From Streptomyces sp. NBC_01571 (GTDB lineage: Bacteria; Actinomycetota; Actinomycetes; Streptomycetales; Streptomycetaceae): 64,000 bases of DNA. Positions 17,219 through 25,154 of this stretch are shown here, piece after piece; position 1 is the first letter of the stretch; every line of letters begins with the position of its first letter. The notes beneath the pieces were generated by a model that ran no database searches, was not told the origin of the DNA, and was given only the letters and a program-made list of their open reading frames with translations. A program made the translations under genes and the position numbers. The stretch covers positions 3,658,001 through 3,722,000 of the forward strand of contig NZ_JAPEPZ010000001.1 in NCBI RefSeq assembly GCF_026339875.1, written 5' to 3'.

Positions 17219-18601
17219 TTGACCTACAGAGGCGTTCGGATCGGCTTACTCGCACTGACCCTGATGGCTGGGGCGGCGGTCACCCCCACCGCGTCGGCCG
17301 CGGCGCACCCCGGCACCGCGGACTCCGGTACCACGGACTCCGCCACCGTGGGTTCCGGCACCGTGGGTTCCGGCACCGTGGGTTCCGGCACCGTGGGTTC
17401 CGGCACCGTGGAGGAACAGCGCCTCGACCGGGCCGCGCCCCAGGAGATCCTGCGGCGCTCCGGATTCGACACGGTGGCACCGGAGTTCACCCGGGCGCTG
17501 AGACGGTCGGGCTCGTACGCGCGGGCCGAGCACGTGGTCGCACAGCAGGGTGCGCGGCTGTGGCGGCGGGCCGTGGACCGGGCGCAGGGACGCGGCGCCG
17601 CGGGCGGCGACCTGAGCCGGGACGACGACCGGCCGCTGTACTGGGCGCGGCTCGCAATGACCCGCGAAGTGCGGCAGTGGACACCCGGGTTCGGGCTGAC
17701 GAACGCGCAACGCACGCGACTGCTGGCCACGTTGGAGCGGGCCTCGCGCGGCCAGCAGGACATCCGCTATCCGCACGCGAAGGGCGTGAAGCGGATCCTG
17801 GTCACCGGGTTCGACCCGTTCACGCTGGACCAGGACGTCCGGACCTCCAACCCGTCCGGGGCCACCGCCCTCGCTCTCGACGGTACGACGATCCGGACGG
17901 CGGACGGACCCGCGCGCGTCGAGACCGCCGTGTTCCCCGTCCGCTGGCAGGACTTCGCCGAGGGCACGGTGGAACGGACGCTGCGGCGGCAGCTGCCGCG
18001 CGTGGACCTGTTCACGACGGTGAGCCAGGGCCGCGTAGGGCGCTTCGACGTGGAGCGGACCAACGGAGCCTGGCGGGGCGGTTTCCCGGACAACGAGAAC
18101 GTGTCGCGGACCGGGACGGTCCCGGTCACCGATCCGGCCTCGCAGCCGCAGTGGACGTCGACGACCCTCCCGTACGCGCGGATCGTGGCCGCGAGCACCG
18201 GCCGCTTCCCGGTGTACGACCACACGTCGGTGACCGAGATCCCGGCGGGAGGCACCGATCCGGTCGTACGCCCGGACGGCCCGACCCCGGGCTCGACGGC
18301 GCGTGCCGGGGGCGGCGGGGACTATCTCTCCAACGAGATCGCCTACCGCGCGACGCTGCTGCGCGACCGCCTCGGTCTGCACGACAGCCTGCCGGGCGGC
18401 CATGTACACACACCCGTGCTCGCGTTCGGCACCGGCAACGCGGACCCGGCGACCGGGACGGTCACCGATCCGGAGTTCGTCCGCAACCGGCTGGACATCA
18501 TCGCCCAGGTCCGGTCGATCCTGACGGTGGCCGCGGACGCGGGCGCGCCGGGGGTCAGCGGGACGGCGCGGACCCGAGACCGAGGCCGGCCGGGACGGTG
18601 A
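17219..18601 (+). CDS. Secreted pyroglutamyl-peptidase-like protein with Ser in place of the catalytic Cys
   Basis: A 460-aa exported protein. A signal peptide ends near ASA (26-28), then comes a repeated linker (about 42-64), a helical region (65-185) and a C15 peptidase-like domain (190-440) opening with ILVTGFDPFT and NPSG. Pyroglutamyl peptidase I uses Glu, Cys and His: E279 (FDVERTN) and a His in GGHVHTP (395-397) are present, but the Cys position in DYLSNEIAYR is Ser371. It may be a serine variant, inactive or a binding protein. TTG 17219 was chosen because it gives a proper signal peptide behind GGAAGG; the domain itself does not depend on this. Codon 10 is TTA (17246-17248), so translation should depend on bldA. 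Confidence 0.8.
   Translation: MTYRGVRIGLLALTLMAGAAVTPTASAAAHPGTADSGTTDSATVGSGTVGSGTVGSGTVGSGTVEEQRLDRAAPQEILRRSGFDTVAPEFTRALRRSGSYARAEHVVAQQGARLWRRAVDRAQGRGAAGGDLSRDDDRPLYWARLAMTREVRQWTPGFGLTNAQRTRLLATLERASRGQQDIRYPHAKGVKRILVTGFDPFTLDQDVRTSNPSGATALALDGTTIRTADGPARVETAVFPVRWQDFAEGTVERTLRRQLPRVDLFTTVSQGRVGRFDVERTNGAWRGGFPDNENVSRTGTVPVTDPASQPQWTSTTLPYARIVAASTGRFPVYDHTSVTEIPAGGTDPVVRPDGPTPGSTARAGGGGDYLSNEIAYRATLLRDRLGLHDSLPGGHVHTPVLAFGTGNADPATGTVTDPEFVRNRLDIIAQVRSILTVAADAGAPGVSGTARTRDRGRPGR
17347..17410. repeat. 15-bp minisatellite, four copies, in frame
   Basis: CGTGGGTTCCGGCAC-type 15-bp units repeat four times with almost no divergence and encode GSGTV four times. Degenerate copies precede it from about 17310. 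It makes a flexible linker between signal peptide and domains, and its copy number is likely variable between strains. Confidence 0.9.
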
Positions 18602-18625
18602 CGACGGCGACGGCGAGGACCTGGT

Positions 18626-19450
18626 TCACGCCGTCGCCCCGAGCTCCCGGTCCTCCTGCTCTCCCCGGTCTCCCTGGGCCGCCCGGTCTGCGCTCGGCTC
18701 GCCCGTCTCCTCGCCCAGCAGGTCACGGGCCATCAGCGTGGCGCCCGCGACGGCACCCGGCATCAGGAAGACGGCGACGACGGGGACCAGGAAGGCGAGG
18801 CCCAGGGGGGTGCCGAAGCCCCAGACCAGCATCTTCCGGGAACGGAGCAGGCGGAGGCGGGCGCGGAGCTCGACGCGGCGGCGCTGGAGGGCCACCGCGG
18901 TGAGTTCCTCGGTGAGGAAGAAGCCGGTGACGAAGAAACCGATCACCGGGACGACCGTCTGGCCGACGACCGGGACGAAGCCGAGGGCGAAGAGGAGGAT
19001 GCCCCAGACCAGAGCCCGTACGACGATACGGAGGCTGTCGCGTGCGGAGATCCACAGCTCGCGCCAGAGCGGCAGCCCGGACTCGGGGGCGGTGCCGTCC
19101 GGGGAGACGTCGCGGTCGACCTTCTCGGAGAGCGACTCGTAGAAGGGCTGTCCGACGAGGAGCGTGACCGCGGTGAAGGTGACCACGGCGAGCAGGAGGG
19201 CGAGGGCGAAGAGCACGGCGGTCAGGAGCCCGCGGAAGAGGCCCGTCCAGGGGCTGGTCCAGTGGTCCGCGAAGGGAGTGGCCCAGGTGACGAAGTCCTC
19301 ACCCCAGACGGCGAGGGCGATGAGTGCCGCCGCGTACAGCACGAGGGTGATCAGCCCCGGAAGCAGGCCGAATCCGTACTGCTTCCCGTGCCGTGCGGCC
19401 CATCGCTGGCCCTGTATGAGGTAGTTGAACCCTGCCCCGAGATCACGCAT
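18626..19450 (-). CDS. EI24/CysZ-like integral membrane protein
   Basis: A 274-aa protein. It begins MRDLGAGFNYLIQGQRW and has membrane segments at about residues 28-50, 75-105, 155-185 and 225-250. The FxxGFFLTEEL stretch and the overall plan match the EI24 domain (PF07264), which includes the sulfate permease CysZ. Sulfate transport is possible but not shown; there are no cys genes here. The C terminus is an acidic, low-complexity tail. ATG 19450 was chosen as the family start; longer in-frame extension upstream lacks homology. Confidence 0.82.
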   Translation of the reverse strand: MRDLGAGFNYLIQGQRWAARHGKQYGFGLLPGLITLVLYAAALIALAVWGEDFVTWATPFADHWTSPWTGLFRGLLTAVLFALALLLAVVTFTAVTLLVGQPFYESLSEKVDRDVSPDGTAPESGLPLWRELWISARDSLRIVVRALVWGILLFALGFVPVVGQTVVPVIGFFVTGFFLTEELTAVALQRRRVELRARLRLLRSRKMLVWGFGTPLGLAFLVPVVAVFLMPGAVAGATLMARDLLGEETGEPSADRAAQGDRGEQEDRELGATA

Positions 19451-19524
19451 GCGGGCCACTTTACCGGCGCTCGGGCCGCCTTCCCCCACCCCCTGCGTCC
19501 CTGGACGGGACGGTCCCCGGGGGC

Positions 19525-20388
19525 CTAGGCGGGGGTCACCGCCACCACCACGCCTCCGTCCGCCGCGGGCGACACCGCCGCCGACACCCGGACCGCCGCC
19601 GCCCGCGCCACCCGTCCCGCCCGGGACGCCGAGGCCAGCAGCAGTGGCTGGAGATGCTCGAGCCCGGAGACGAGGAGTTCCTCGCCGGCGATCAGGACCG
19701 GACGGACGGCGTCCGTCGTGGCGGCCGCAGCCTCCGTGAGGTCGGCCAGCGGCGGCAGCGCGGCCCGGACCACCCCCGCCCCCGCCGTGGCCGCCCGCTC
19801 GGCGAGCGCCACCTGCAGCGGCAGCAGTGGAGCGAGCGCCTCGGTCAACGCGTCCGCGATGCGCCGGAGTTCCGGCGACGAGTCGCGCAGGACGTCGGCC
19901 GCGGCGCGGATCACCGGCGTCGACGCCAGCAGCACCCCCGCCACCACCCCCGCCACCGTCGGCAGCAACGGCGACCCCGCCTCCAGCAACTCCCCGAGCG
20001 CGGAGGCCGCCTCCTCCACCGCGGGCTCCACCGCGTCGAGGATCGGCAGCAGGCTGTCGCCCACCGCGGCCAGCAGCACCCGGGCCGGTTCGCTCACGGG
20101 ATGCGTCGCCAGCGGCGCCCCGGTCGTCCCCAGCCGCGTCAGCGTGTCCACGATCCGGTAGAAGGCCTCCTGCGCCTGCGGCGACGCACTCGCCTCGGCC
20201 AGCTCCGCCGTGGTCTCCCGGAGCACCCGCAGCGCCTCCGCCCCGGAGCCGTCCCGGGGGTCGAGGGTGTTGAGCGCGATTCTGGTGATGTTCCCGGCCG
20301 TGTCGAGGAGTTGGCCGCTGACGTCGGTCGTGGTGCGCGCGATGCGCAGCACGTCGGCCCTGCTGGGGAGCGACGGAATCGGGGACAT
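19525..20388 (-). CDS. Hypothetical helical, Ala/Leu-rich protein
   Basis: A 287-aa protein that I do not recognise. It is almost entirely alpha-helical, with repeated Leu/Ala/Val amphipathic stretches and many Glu/Asp/Arg residues. A hydrophobic run near residues 140-160 (TVAGVVAGVLLASTP) could insert into the membrane. The overall pattern resembles apolipoprotein- or phasin-like surface-binding proteins, but that is only a composition argument. ATG 20388 gives MSPIPSLPSRADVLR and is preceded by AGGAGGG. It lies 74 nt upstream of the EI24 gene on the same strand. No catalytic motif is visible. Confidence 0.65.
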   Translation of the reverse strand: MSPIPSLPSRADVLRIARTTTDVSGQLLDTAGNITRIALNTLDPRDGSGAEALRVLRETTAELAEASASPQAQEAFYRIVDTLTRLGTTGAPLATHPVSEPARVLLAAVGDSLLPILDAVEPAVEEAASALGELLEAGSPLLPTVAGVVAGVLLASTPVIRAAADVLRDSSPELRRIADALTEALAPLLPLQVALAERAATAGAGVVRAALPPLADLTEAAAATTDAVRPVLIAGEELLVSGLEHLQPLLLASASRAGRVARAAAVRVSAAVSPAADGGVVVAVTPA

Positions 20389-20512
20389 GGGCCCTCCTCG
20401 CCACGCGCGGCACATCGGCCGGGAGCCCGCGCGGCCCTCCGTCGGCGCCGGTGCCCACCCCCAGCATGCCCGCTCCGGCCCGCCGGGGGTGCGCCATCCG
20501 TGGCATTGGTGA

Positions 20513-21697
20513 CGCCCAGGTCCTTTTGTCGCGGGAGAGCCCACGGCCGCCGCCCGCCTCGTCGGCCATCCGCTCGCCAACGACGTACGCGTCACCCGCG
20601 CGGCCCGCGCCTTCCGGCTCGCGGGACGGTCGTACGCGCGGGGCCCGTACCTCGTCGACCTGCACCAGCCCAAACGCGGACTGGCCAACGTGCTGCTGGC
20701 GGACGGGCGGGACATCAGCGACCAGGTCTCGACGATGTACGACATCTCCGGCTGGAGCCCGGGGCGGCTGTGGGGCGCGTCGGTCGTACCGGTACGGGCC
20801 GGCGACCTGCCGGCGGCGACCGCGGCCGCCGCCGCCCGTGCGGTGCGGGCGGCCGCGCCGGCCGGGTACCTCGCCCCGCACGGCGACCCGCGTCTGCGCC
20901 TCGACACACCCCAGGCGATCGCGGCGCTCAACTCCCGGCTCCGGCAGGGGGTTCCGGTACGGCGGCGGGCGGACGGCAGCGCGGCCGTGCCCTCCTCGGC
21001 GCGCCCGCGGGCCAACGCCCTCGCCCGGAGGTACGACGTCGTCTTCGACGCGGCCAGGGACACCCGGGGAACGCCGCTGCACCGGGTCAGGGTCGCCGCG
21101 GCGGTCACTCCGGGCGAGCTCTTCGCCCTGCGCGAGATGGACTTCGATATCGTCCCGGTGTCGACGGCTGTCCTCGACGCGGGCTCCGACTGGTCCGCGG
21201 CGGACGTCCTGTTCGTGTCGGCGGGACTCGATCGCGCCCGTCCGAACCCGGCCGCGCGGGCGGCCCTCGACGCCTTCCCGGGCTCCCACGGGCTGGTCGG
21301 ACGCGGTGTCTCCGGAGCGGCGCTCAACAGCGCGACGGGCCTGCTCGCGGCAGTACCGGTAGCGCGCGACGGGGACGCCAACGGCGTGGTCCGCGTGGTG
21401 AATTCGAGGGACGGCGGCAGCACGTCCGGCGCCCCCGGCCACAGCTTCGTCTACGCGCCCGTCTGGTTCACCGGCCTCGGCCCCCACGTCCGTGTCGAGC
21501 AGGCGTACGCGCCGGGCGACCCGCTCCTCTCGGGCCACTGGCGGCCGACGGCGGGCGGCGGCCCGAGAGCGGCCGGCGGCCACGCCTGCGTCATCAGCGG
21601 CCCGCACGCGGTCCTCTTCGGCACCGAGCCGCTCTTCCGCGATCACCCGAAGGGCGAATTCCCGCAAGCGGCACGGGCGTTGCTGACAGTGTCCTGA
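20513..21697 (+). pseudogene. Truncated M14 zinc carboxypeptidase-like gene (C-terminal remnant)
   Basis: Homology-like sequence runs through the open frame from about 20549 (AFRLAG, then YLVDLHQPKRGLANVLLADG and MYDISGWS) to the stop at 21697. This is the C-terminal half of large secreted Streptomyces M14 peptidases, as I recall them. The frame is closed by TGA at 20510-20512 and contains no ATG, GTG or TTG until GTG 20690, which falls inside the conserved block. The zinc-binding catalytic domain (HxxE...H) is missing altogether. A 335-aa product from GTG 20690 is possible but would lack the peptidase and a signal peptide. It reads as a gene decapitated by deletion next to the divergent hypothetical gene. 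Confidence 0.7.
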
Positions 21698-21733
21698 GGC
21701 GGCGCGGGGTCCGGCCGCCGCCCACCCCACCAC

Positions 21734-21771
21734 GCGCGGGCCGCGCCCCGTTCCCGGGACGCGGCCCGCGC
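21734..21771. terminator. Hairpin between the M14 remnant and ohr
   Basis: A 12-bp perfect stem (GCGCGGGCCGCG and complement) with a 14-nt loop that can itself pair. It lies between convergent genes and should terminate both. Confidence 0.7.
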
Positions 21772-21788
21772 CGCGGTCGGTGGGCCCG

Positions 21789-22208
21789 TCAGACGAGCGT
21801 CACCGTGACGTCGCCCCGGGTCGCCTTCGAGTACGGGCAGACCTGATGGGCCCGCTCGAGCAGGTCCCGCGCCGTCGCCGCGTCCACGGCCGGGATGGCC
21901 GCGGAGATCTCGACGATGATGCCGAACCCGTCCTCGTTCTTGCCCAGACCGACCCTGGCGGTGACCGTCGAGCCGGTGAGGTCCGCGTTCAGCCCGCGGG
22001 CGACGACGCCGAGCGCACCCTGGAAGCAGGCGCTGTACCCGGCGGCGAAGAGCTGCTCCGGGTTGGTCCCGGCGCCGCTCCCGCCCAGTTCCTTCGGCGG
22101 GTTTACGACGACGTCGAGGCTGCCGTCGTCGGTGGCGACACGGCCGTCGCGGCCGTTGTGCGCGGTGGCGACGGTGGTGTACAGGACGTCGGACTGCTGG
22201 ATGGACAT
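21789..22208 (-). CDS. ohr: Organic hydroperoxide resistance protein (Ohr/OsmC)
   Basis: A 139-aa OsmC-fold thiol peroxidase that reduces organic hydroperoxides. Both catalytic cysteines are in context: GYSACFQGAL and AHQVCPYSKATRG. The family opening VLYTTVATAHNGRDG is present. ATG 22208 follows GGGAGGAAC. Ohr is normally paired with the MarR-type sensor OhrR; the nearest MarR gene here (23461) is divergent from a different reductase and lies 1.2 kb away, so it is not a clear partner. It acts in the cytoplasm with lipoyl-type reductants. Confidence 0.93.
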   Translation of the reverse strand: MSIQQSDVLYTTVATAHNGRDGRVATDDGSLDVVVNPPKELGGSGAGTNPEQLFAAGYSACFQGALGVVARGLNADLTGSTVTARVGLGKNEDGFGIIVEISAAIPAVDAATARDLLERAHQVCPYSKATRGDVTVTLV

Positions 22209-22313
22209 ACGGTGCGTTCCTCCCTGGTCCGCCGCGACTCGCGCCCACGATCGCAACGGCTTCGGAAAGAAGTTACCGTATGCCGGAAGTCAAGCAGAAG
22301 CCCTGCCGGGACG

Positions 22314-23333
22314 TCAGAGCTTGACGATCATCTTTCCGATGTTGTCGCCGCGCAGGACGCCGAAGAACGCCTCGAGGTTGTTCTCGATGCCCTCGACGAG
22401 GGTCTCCCTGTACTTGAGCTCGCCGGAGGCGACCCAGGGGCCGACCTCCTGGACGAACTGCGGCTGCAGGTCGTAGTGGTCGCCGACCAGGAAGCCCTGG
22501 ATACGGCCGCGGGTCTGGATGAGACGCGCGAGATTCCTCGGGCCGGGGGCGGGCTCGGTGTTGTTGTAGACGGAGATCATGCCGCAGACCGCGACGCGGC
22601 CGTCCCGGTTCAGCCGGCCGATGGCGGCCTCCAGGTGGTCGCCGCCCACGTTGTCGAAGTAGACGTCGACGCCGTCGGGGGCGGCCTCGCGCAGCTGCTC
22701 GCTCACCGGGCCGTTCTTGTAGTTGAACGCGGCGTCGAAGCCGTACTCCTCGACGAGCAGCTTGACCTTCTCGTCGGAGCCCGCCGAGCCGATGACCCGC
22801 GAGGCACCCTTGAGCCTGGCGATCTGTCCGACCTGGCTGCCGACGGCTCCGGCCGCGCCCGACACGAAGACGGAGTCGCCCTCCTTGAAGGAGGCGGTGC
22901 GCAGGAGGCCCGCGTAGGCGGTCAGACCGGTCATGCCGAGGACACCGAGGTACGCGGAGAGCGGCGCGGCCTGCGGGTCGACCTTGACGGCCTGCTTGGC
23001 GTCCACGACGGCGTACTCGCGCCAGCCGAGGAAGTGCAGGACGTGGTCACCGGCCTCGATCCCCTCGGCGCGGGAGGCGACGACCTCGCCGACCGCGCCG
23101 CCCTGCATGACCTTGCCCAGCTCGTAGGGGGCGGCGTACGACTTGGCGGCGCTCATCCGGCCGCGCATGTACGGGTCCACGGAGAGGTACTTGTTGCGTA
23201 CGAGGATCTGACCCTCCGCGGGCTGCGGGATCTCGGCCTCGACCAGGGCGAAGTCCTCGGGCTTCGGCCAGCCGACCGGGCGGGCGGTCAGGTGCCATTC
23301 GCGGCTGACGGAGGGAAGCTGGGTGTCGGTCAT
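22314..23333 (-). CDS. Zinc-independent MDR oxidoreductase (alkenal/one reductase type)
   Basis: A 339-aa NADP-dependent medium-chain reductase of the leukotriene B4 12-hydroxydehydrogenase/curcumin reductase group. It has the DPYMRGRM motif, the nucleotide-binding GAAGAVGSQVGQ and YFDNVGGD. It reduces activated C=C bonds of enones. ATG 23333 gives MTDTQLPS. The intergenic DNA shared with the divergent MarR gene is unusually AT-rich and carries short repeats, so substrate-responsive repression by that MarR protein is likely. Confidence 0.9.
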   Translation of the reverse strand: MTDTQLPSVSREWHLTARPVGWPKPEDFALVEAEIPQPAEGQILVRNKYLSVDPYMRGRMSAAKSYAAPYELGKVMQGGAVGEVVASRAEGIEAGDHVLHFLGWREYAVVDAKQAVKVDPQAAPLSAYLGVLGMTGLTAYAGLLRTASFKEGDSVFVSGAAGAVGSQVGQIARLKGASRVIGSAGSDEKVKLLVEEYGFDAAFNYKNGPVSEQLREAAPDGVDVYFDNVGGDHLEAAIGRLNRDGRVAVCGMISVYNNTEPAPGPRNLARLIQTRGRIQGFLVGDHYDLQPQFVQEVGPWVASGELKYRETLVEGIENNLEAFFGVLRGDNIGKMIVKL

Positions 23334-23379
23334 GAGGGTGTGTGCCTTTCCTGCATGCATGCACGCTTGCCTGCGCACT

Positions 23380-23453
23380 ACGGCTCTAATACTTCACTAC
23401 CTGAAACAACCATGCTCCTGAATATTTCATGATGTCAAGTAAGGGAGTATCCT
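23380..23453. promoter_or_regulatory. AT-rich divergent regulatory region of the MDR-MarR pair
   Basis: About 75 bp of markedly lower GC than its surroundings, with TTCACTACCTGAA and TTTCATGATGTCAAG imperfect dyads, flanked by a GCATGCATGCAC run at 23355-23366. TATCCT at 23448-23453 ends 7 nt before the MarR ATG. It is the place to expect MarR operators controlling both genes. Confidence 0.6.
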
Positions 23454-23460
23454 GGAGGCC

Positions 23461-23895
23461 ATGGCCACCCAGAAGACGCACCGGATCGACCCTCTCACCC
23501 TGGAAGTCGTCGACCTCATCGGCTCGGTCGTGGCCCGGTACCACGAGGACTACGAGGACGCCGCCGCCGAGCACGCCCTCACCGGGGCGCAGGCGCGGCT
23601 GCTCGGCCTGCTGTCGCTGGAGCCGTTGCCGATGCGGAGGCTGGCACAGAAGCTGAAGTGCGAGCCGTCGAACGTGACGGGGATCGTGGACCGGCTGGAG
23701 GCGCGGGGGCTGGTGGAGCGCCGGCCCGACCCCTCCGACCGGCGGGTGAAGCTGGCGGCGGCGACCGAGGAGGGGCGCCGGGTGGCGCACTCGCTCCGGG
23801 AGTCACTGCGGTTTGCGCGGGAGCCGTTGGCGGGGTTGTCGCGTGAGGAGCGGGTGTCCTTGCGCGATCTGCTCCAGCGCATGCTGACGCCGTAA
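23461..23895 (+). CDS. MarR family transcriptional regulator
   Basis: A 144-aa winged-helix repressor. The HTH and wing occupy about residues 50-105: LKCEPSNVTGIVDRLEARGLV (recognition helix SNVTGIVDRLE) and then RRPDPSDRRVKL, the wing with the conserved DxR. There is no N-terminal cysteine of the OhrR kind, so it is probably a ligand sensor instead of a peroxide sensor. It is divergent from the enone reductase gene. ATG 23461 has both a GGAGG and a -10 box 7 nt away, so it could be leadered or leaderless. Confidence 0.92.
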   Translation: MATQKTHRIDPLTLEVVDLIGSVVARYHEDYEDAAAEHALTGAQARLLGLLSLEPLPMRRLAQKLKCEPSNVTGIVDRLEARGLVERRPDPSDRRVKLAAATEEGRRVAHSLRESLRFAREPLAGLSREERVSLRDLLQRMLTP

Positions 23896-23910
23896 CCGGG
23901 GGCTCGACCA

Positions 23911-24075
23911 AGGGGCTGCCGCCCGCAGACCCCCGCATCGGCCTGAACGGCCGATGGCGGGGGTCCAGGGGGCGCAGCGCCCCTGGCGGGGTCCGGGGCG
24001 GAGCCCCGGGGACGACGGGGGTCCCCCTGCTCGAGCCAAGTCGAGAGCTTGGGGGAGGGTAGGGGGCGGCGGGGC
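23911..24075. terminator. Array of GC-rich hairpins between convergent genes
   Basis: At least four stem-loops in a row: GACCCCCGC-AT-CGGCC with its complement (23930-23966), CAGGGGGCGCAGCGCCCCTG, CCGGGGCGGAGCCCCGG, and TCCCCCTGCTCGAG pairing with CTCGAGAGCTTGGGGGA across a short loop (imperfect). It separates the MarR gene from the convergent zinc-ribbon gene and should stop polymerase from both sides. Similar strings recur in Streptomyces intergenic DNA. Confidence 0.65.
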
Positions 24076-24084
24076 CGAGAGGCC

Positions 24085-24891
24085 CTACGTGCACCACCAC
24101 AGGAAACGATTGCACGTGTGCGACGGGGAAGGCGTCGGAGTCGACGGCGCCGAGGTCGGCGCGGCCGGCGGCGTCGTGACGGAACGCGGCGGCTCCGAAG
24201 AGGCGGGCGCCGACACCGACGCCCCGCCCCCCGTCCCCGCCGTGGCCGACTCCCCCTGGGTGTCCTTCTTGTCCCCGTCCTTGGACTTGTCACCCTTGGC
24301 GGACTCGGACGCGGAAGCGGAGGGCGACGCCGAGGCACTCGGCGAGCCCGTGGCGGTAGGCGCCCCGCCCCCGGAACCCCCGGTGTCACCGGCCGGCCGC
24401 GCCGTACGCTCCGCGGAGGCCCCGGAGCCCCCGTCGGCGGACGCGTCCGCGCTGGCCGCGTGCGGAGTCACTCCGGGCGCCTCGATGCCGAGTTCGGCGA
24501 GACTCAGGCCGCCCGCGGCGAGCAGCAGCCCCGCCCCGGCGAAGAGCACCCTGCGACGCCTCCTGCGGTGCGCCGCGGCCTTCCGGTCACGCCGGCTCGC
24601 CCCGCCCGCGGCGGGCCCCCGCCCGCGCCGCCGCCCGCGGGTGCGGCGCCCGCGACGGCCGTCCTCGCCGCCGCCCTCGTCCTCGTCGTCGTCCTCTTCG
24701 TCGTACGCGTCCTCGTACGCGTCCTCGCTCTCGTACGGGTCGTCGGAGTCGTACGGGTTCGTCCCCGCGTCCGGTTCCGGGTGCGCCCCGGTGCGGCCCG
24801 CGGATGAGCGGAGCTGTTCGGCTGAGGTGCCGCACCCCGGGCAGGCAAGGGCGCCGTTGAGGTGCCTTCGGCACGGGTCGCAGTAGTCCAT
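24085..24891 (-). CDS. SCO2400-type zinc-ribbon membrane protein with Ser/Thr/Pro-rich tail
   Basis: A 268-aa protein in five parts: a zinc ribbon with CDPC and CPGC (residues 4-20), a strongly acidic stretch (about 45-80, with EEDDDEDEGG), a very basic stretch (80-115, HRRRRRR), one membrane helix (about 116-135) and a long Ala/Ser/Pro-rich outer tail (140-260) ending in CNRFLWWCT. It matches the SCO2400 family of Streptomyces, with no known function. The C-terminal pair of cysteines around FLWW is unusual and may form a disulfide loop. The charge pattern predicts an in-to-out topology. It may be a cell-wall or transertion-related protein. Confidence 0.75.
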   Translation of the reverse strand: MDYCDPCRRHLNGALACPGCGTSAEQLRSSAGRTGAHPEPDAGTNPYDSDDPYESEDAYEDAYDEEDDDEDEGGGEDGRRGRRTRGRRRGRGPAAGGASRRDRKAAAHRRRRRRVLFAGAGLLLAAGGLSLAELGIEAPGVTPHAASADASADGGSGASAERTARPAGDTGGSGGGAPTATGSPSASASPSASASESAKGDKSKDGDKKDTQGESATAGTGGGASVSAPASSEPPRSVTTPPAAPTSAPSTPTPSPSHTCNRFLWWCT

Positions 24892-25059
24892 GACGCCGGA
24901 AGACTAAGTTCCTCATGCGTCCCGTTGATAGTCACGGCTGTGAAAGTTGTGTGGTGAACCATCCGTTTCGGCGCGTCGCACCCCTCGTTCACAGCGGCAC
25001 GTGGGCGACGACCCGAGGCATATCGCCAAAATCCGCCGCCGACCGTCGCGTTCGACCCA

Positions 25060-25088
25060 TTGACACTCACGGGCCCGCATCCTACTGT
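25060..25088 (+). promoter_or_regulatory. Consensus-like promoter of the sugar catabolic operon
   Basis: TTGACA (25060-25065), a 17-bp spacer and TACTGT (25083-25088) form the best sigma-70/HrdB-type promoter in the window. The start point would fall near 25095, directly against the IclR-type operator, which suggests repression by occlusion. Confidence 0.75.
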
Positions 25089-25097
25089 CACGCCAGC

Positions 25098-25126
25098 ATT
25101 TCGAACGTGTGACGAAATTTCGAACA
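25098..25126 (+). promoter_or_regulatory. Putative IclR operator, two ATTTCGAAC repeats
   Basis: ATTTCGAAC occurs at 25098-25106 and again at 25117-25125, 19 bp apart, and GAAATTTCGAACA at 25114-25126 is identical to the reverse complement of 43840-43852 upstream of the IclR gene. In GC-rich DNA this is a conspicuous match. It overlaps the expected start point of transcription. Confidence 0.65.
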
Positions 25127-25154
25127 GACTGCAAGAGCACAGGGGGCAACTGCC

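Noticed and set aside
21789..23895. ohr-ohrR pair formed by ohr and the MarR gene
   Set aside because: The MarR protein lacks an N-terminal sensing Cys and is divergent from the MDR reductase; it does not adjoin ohr.
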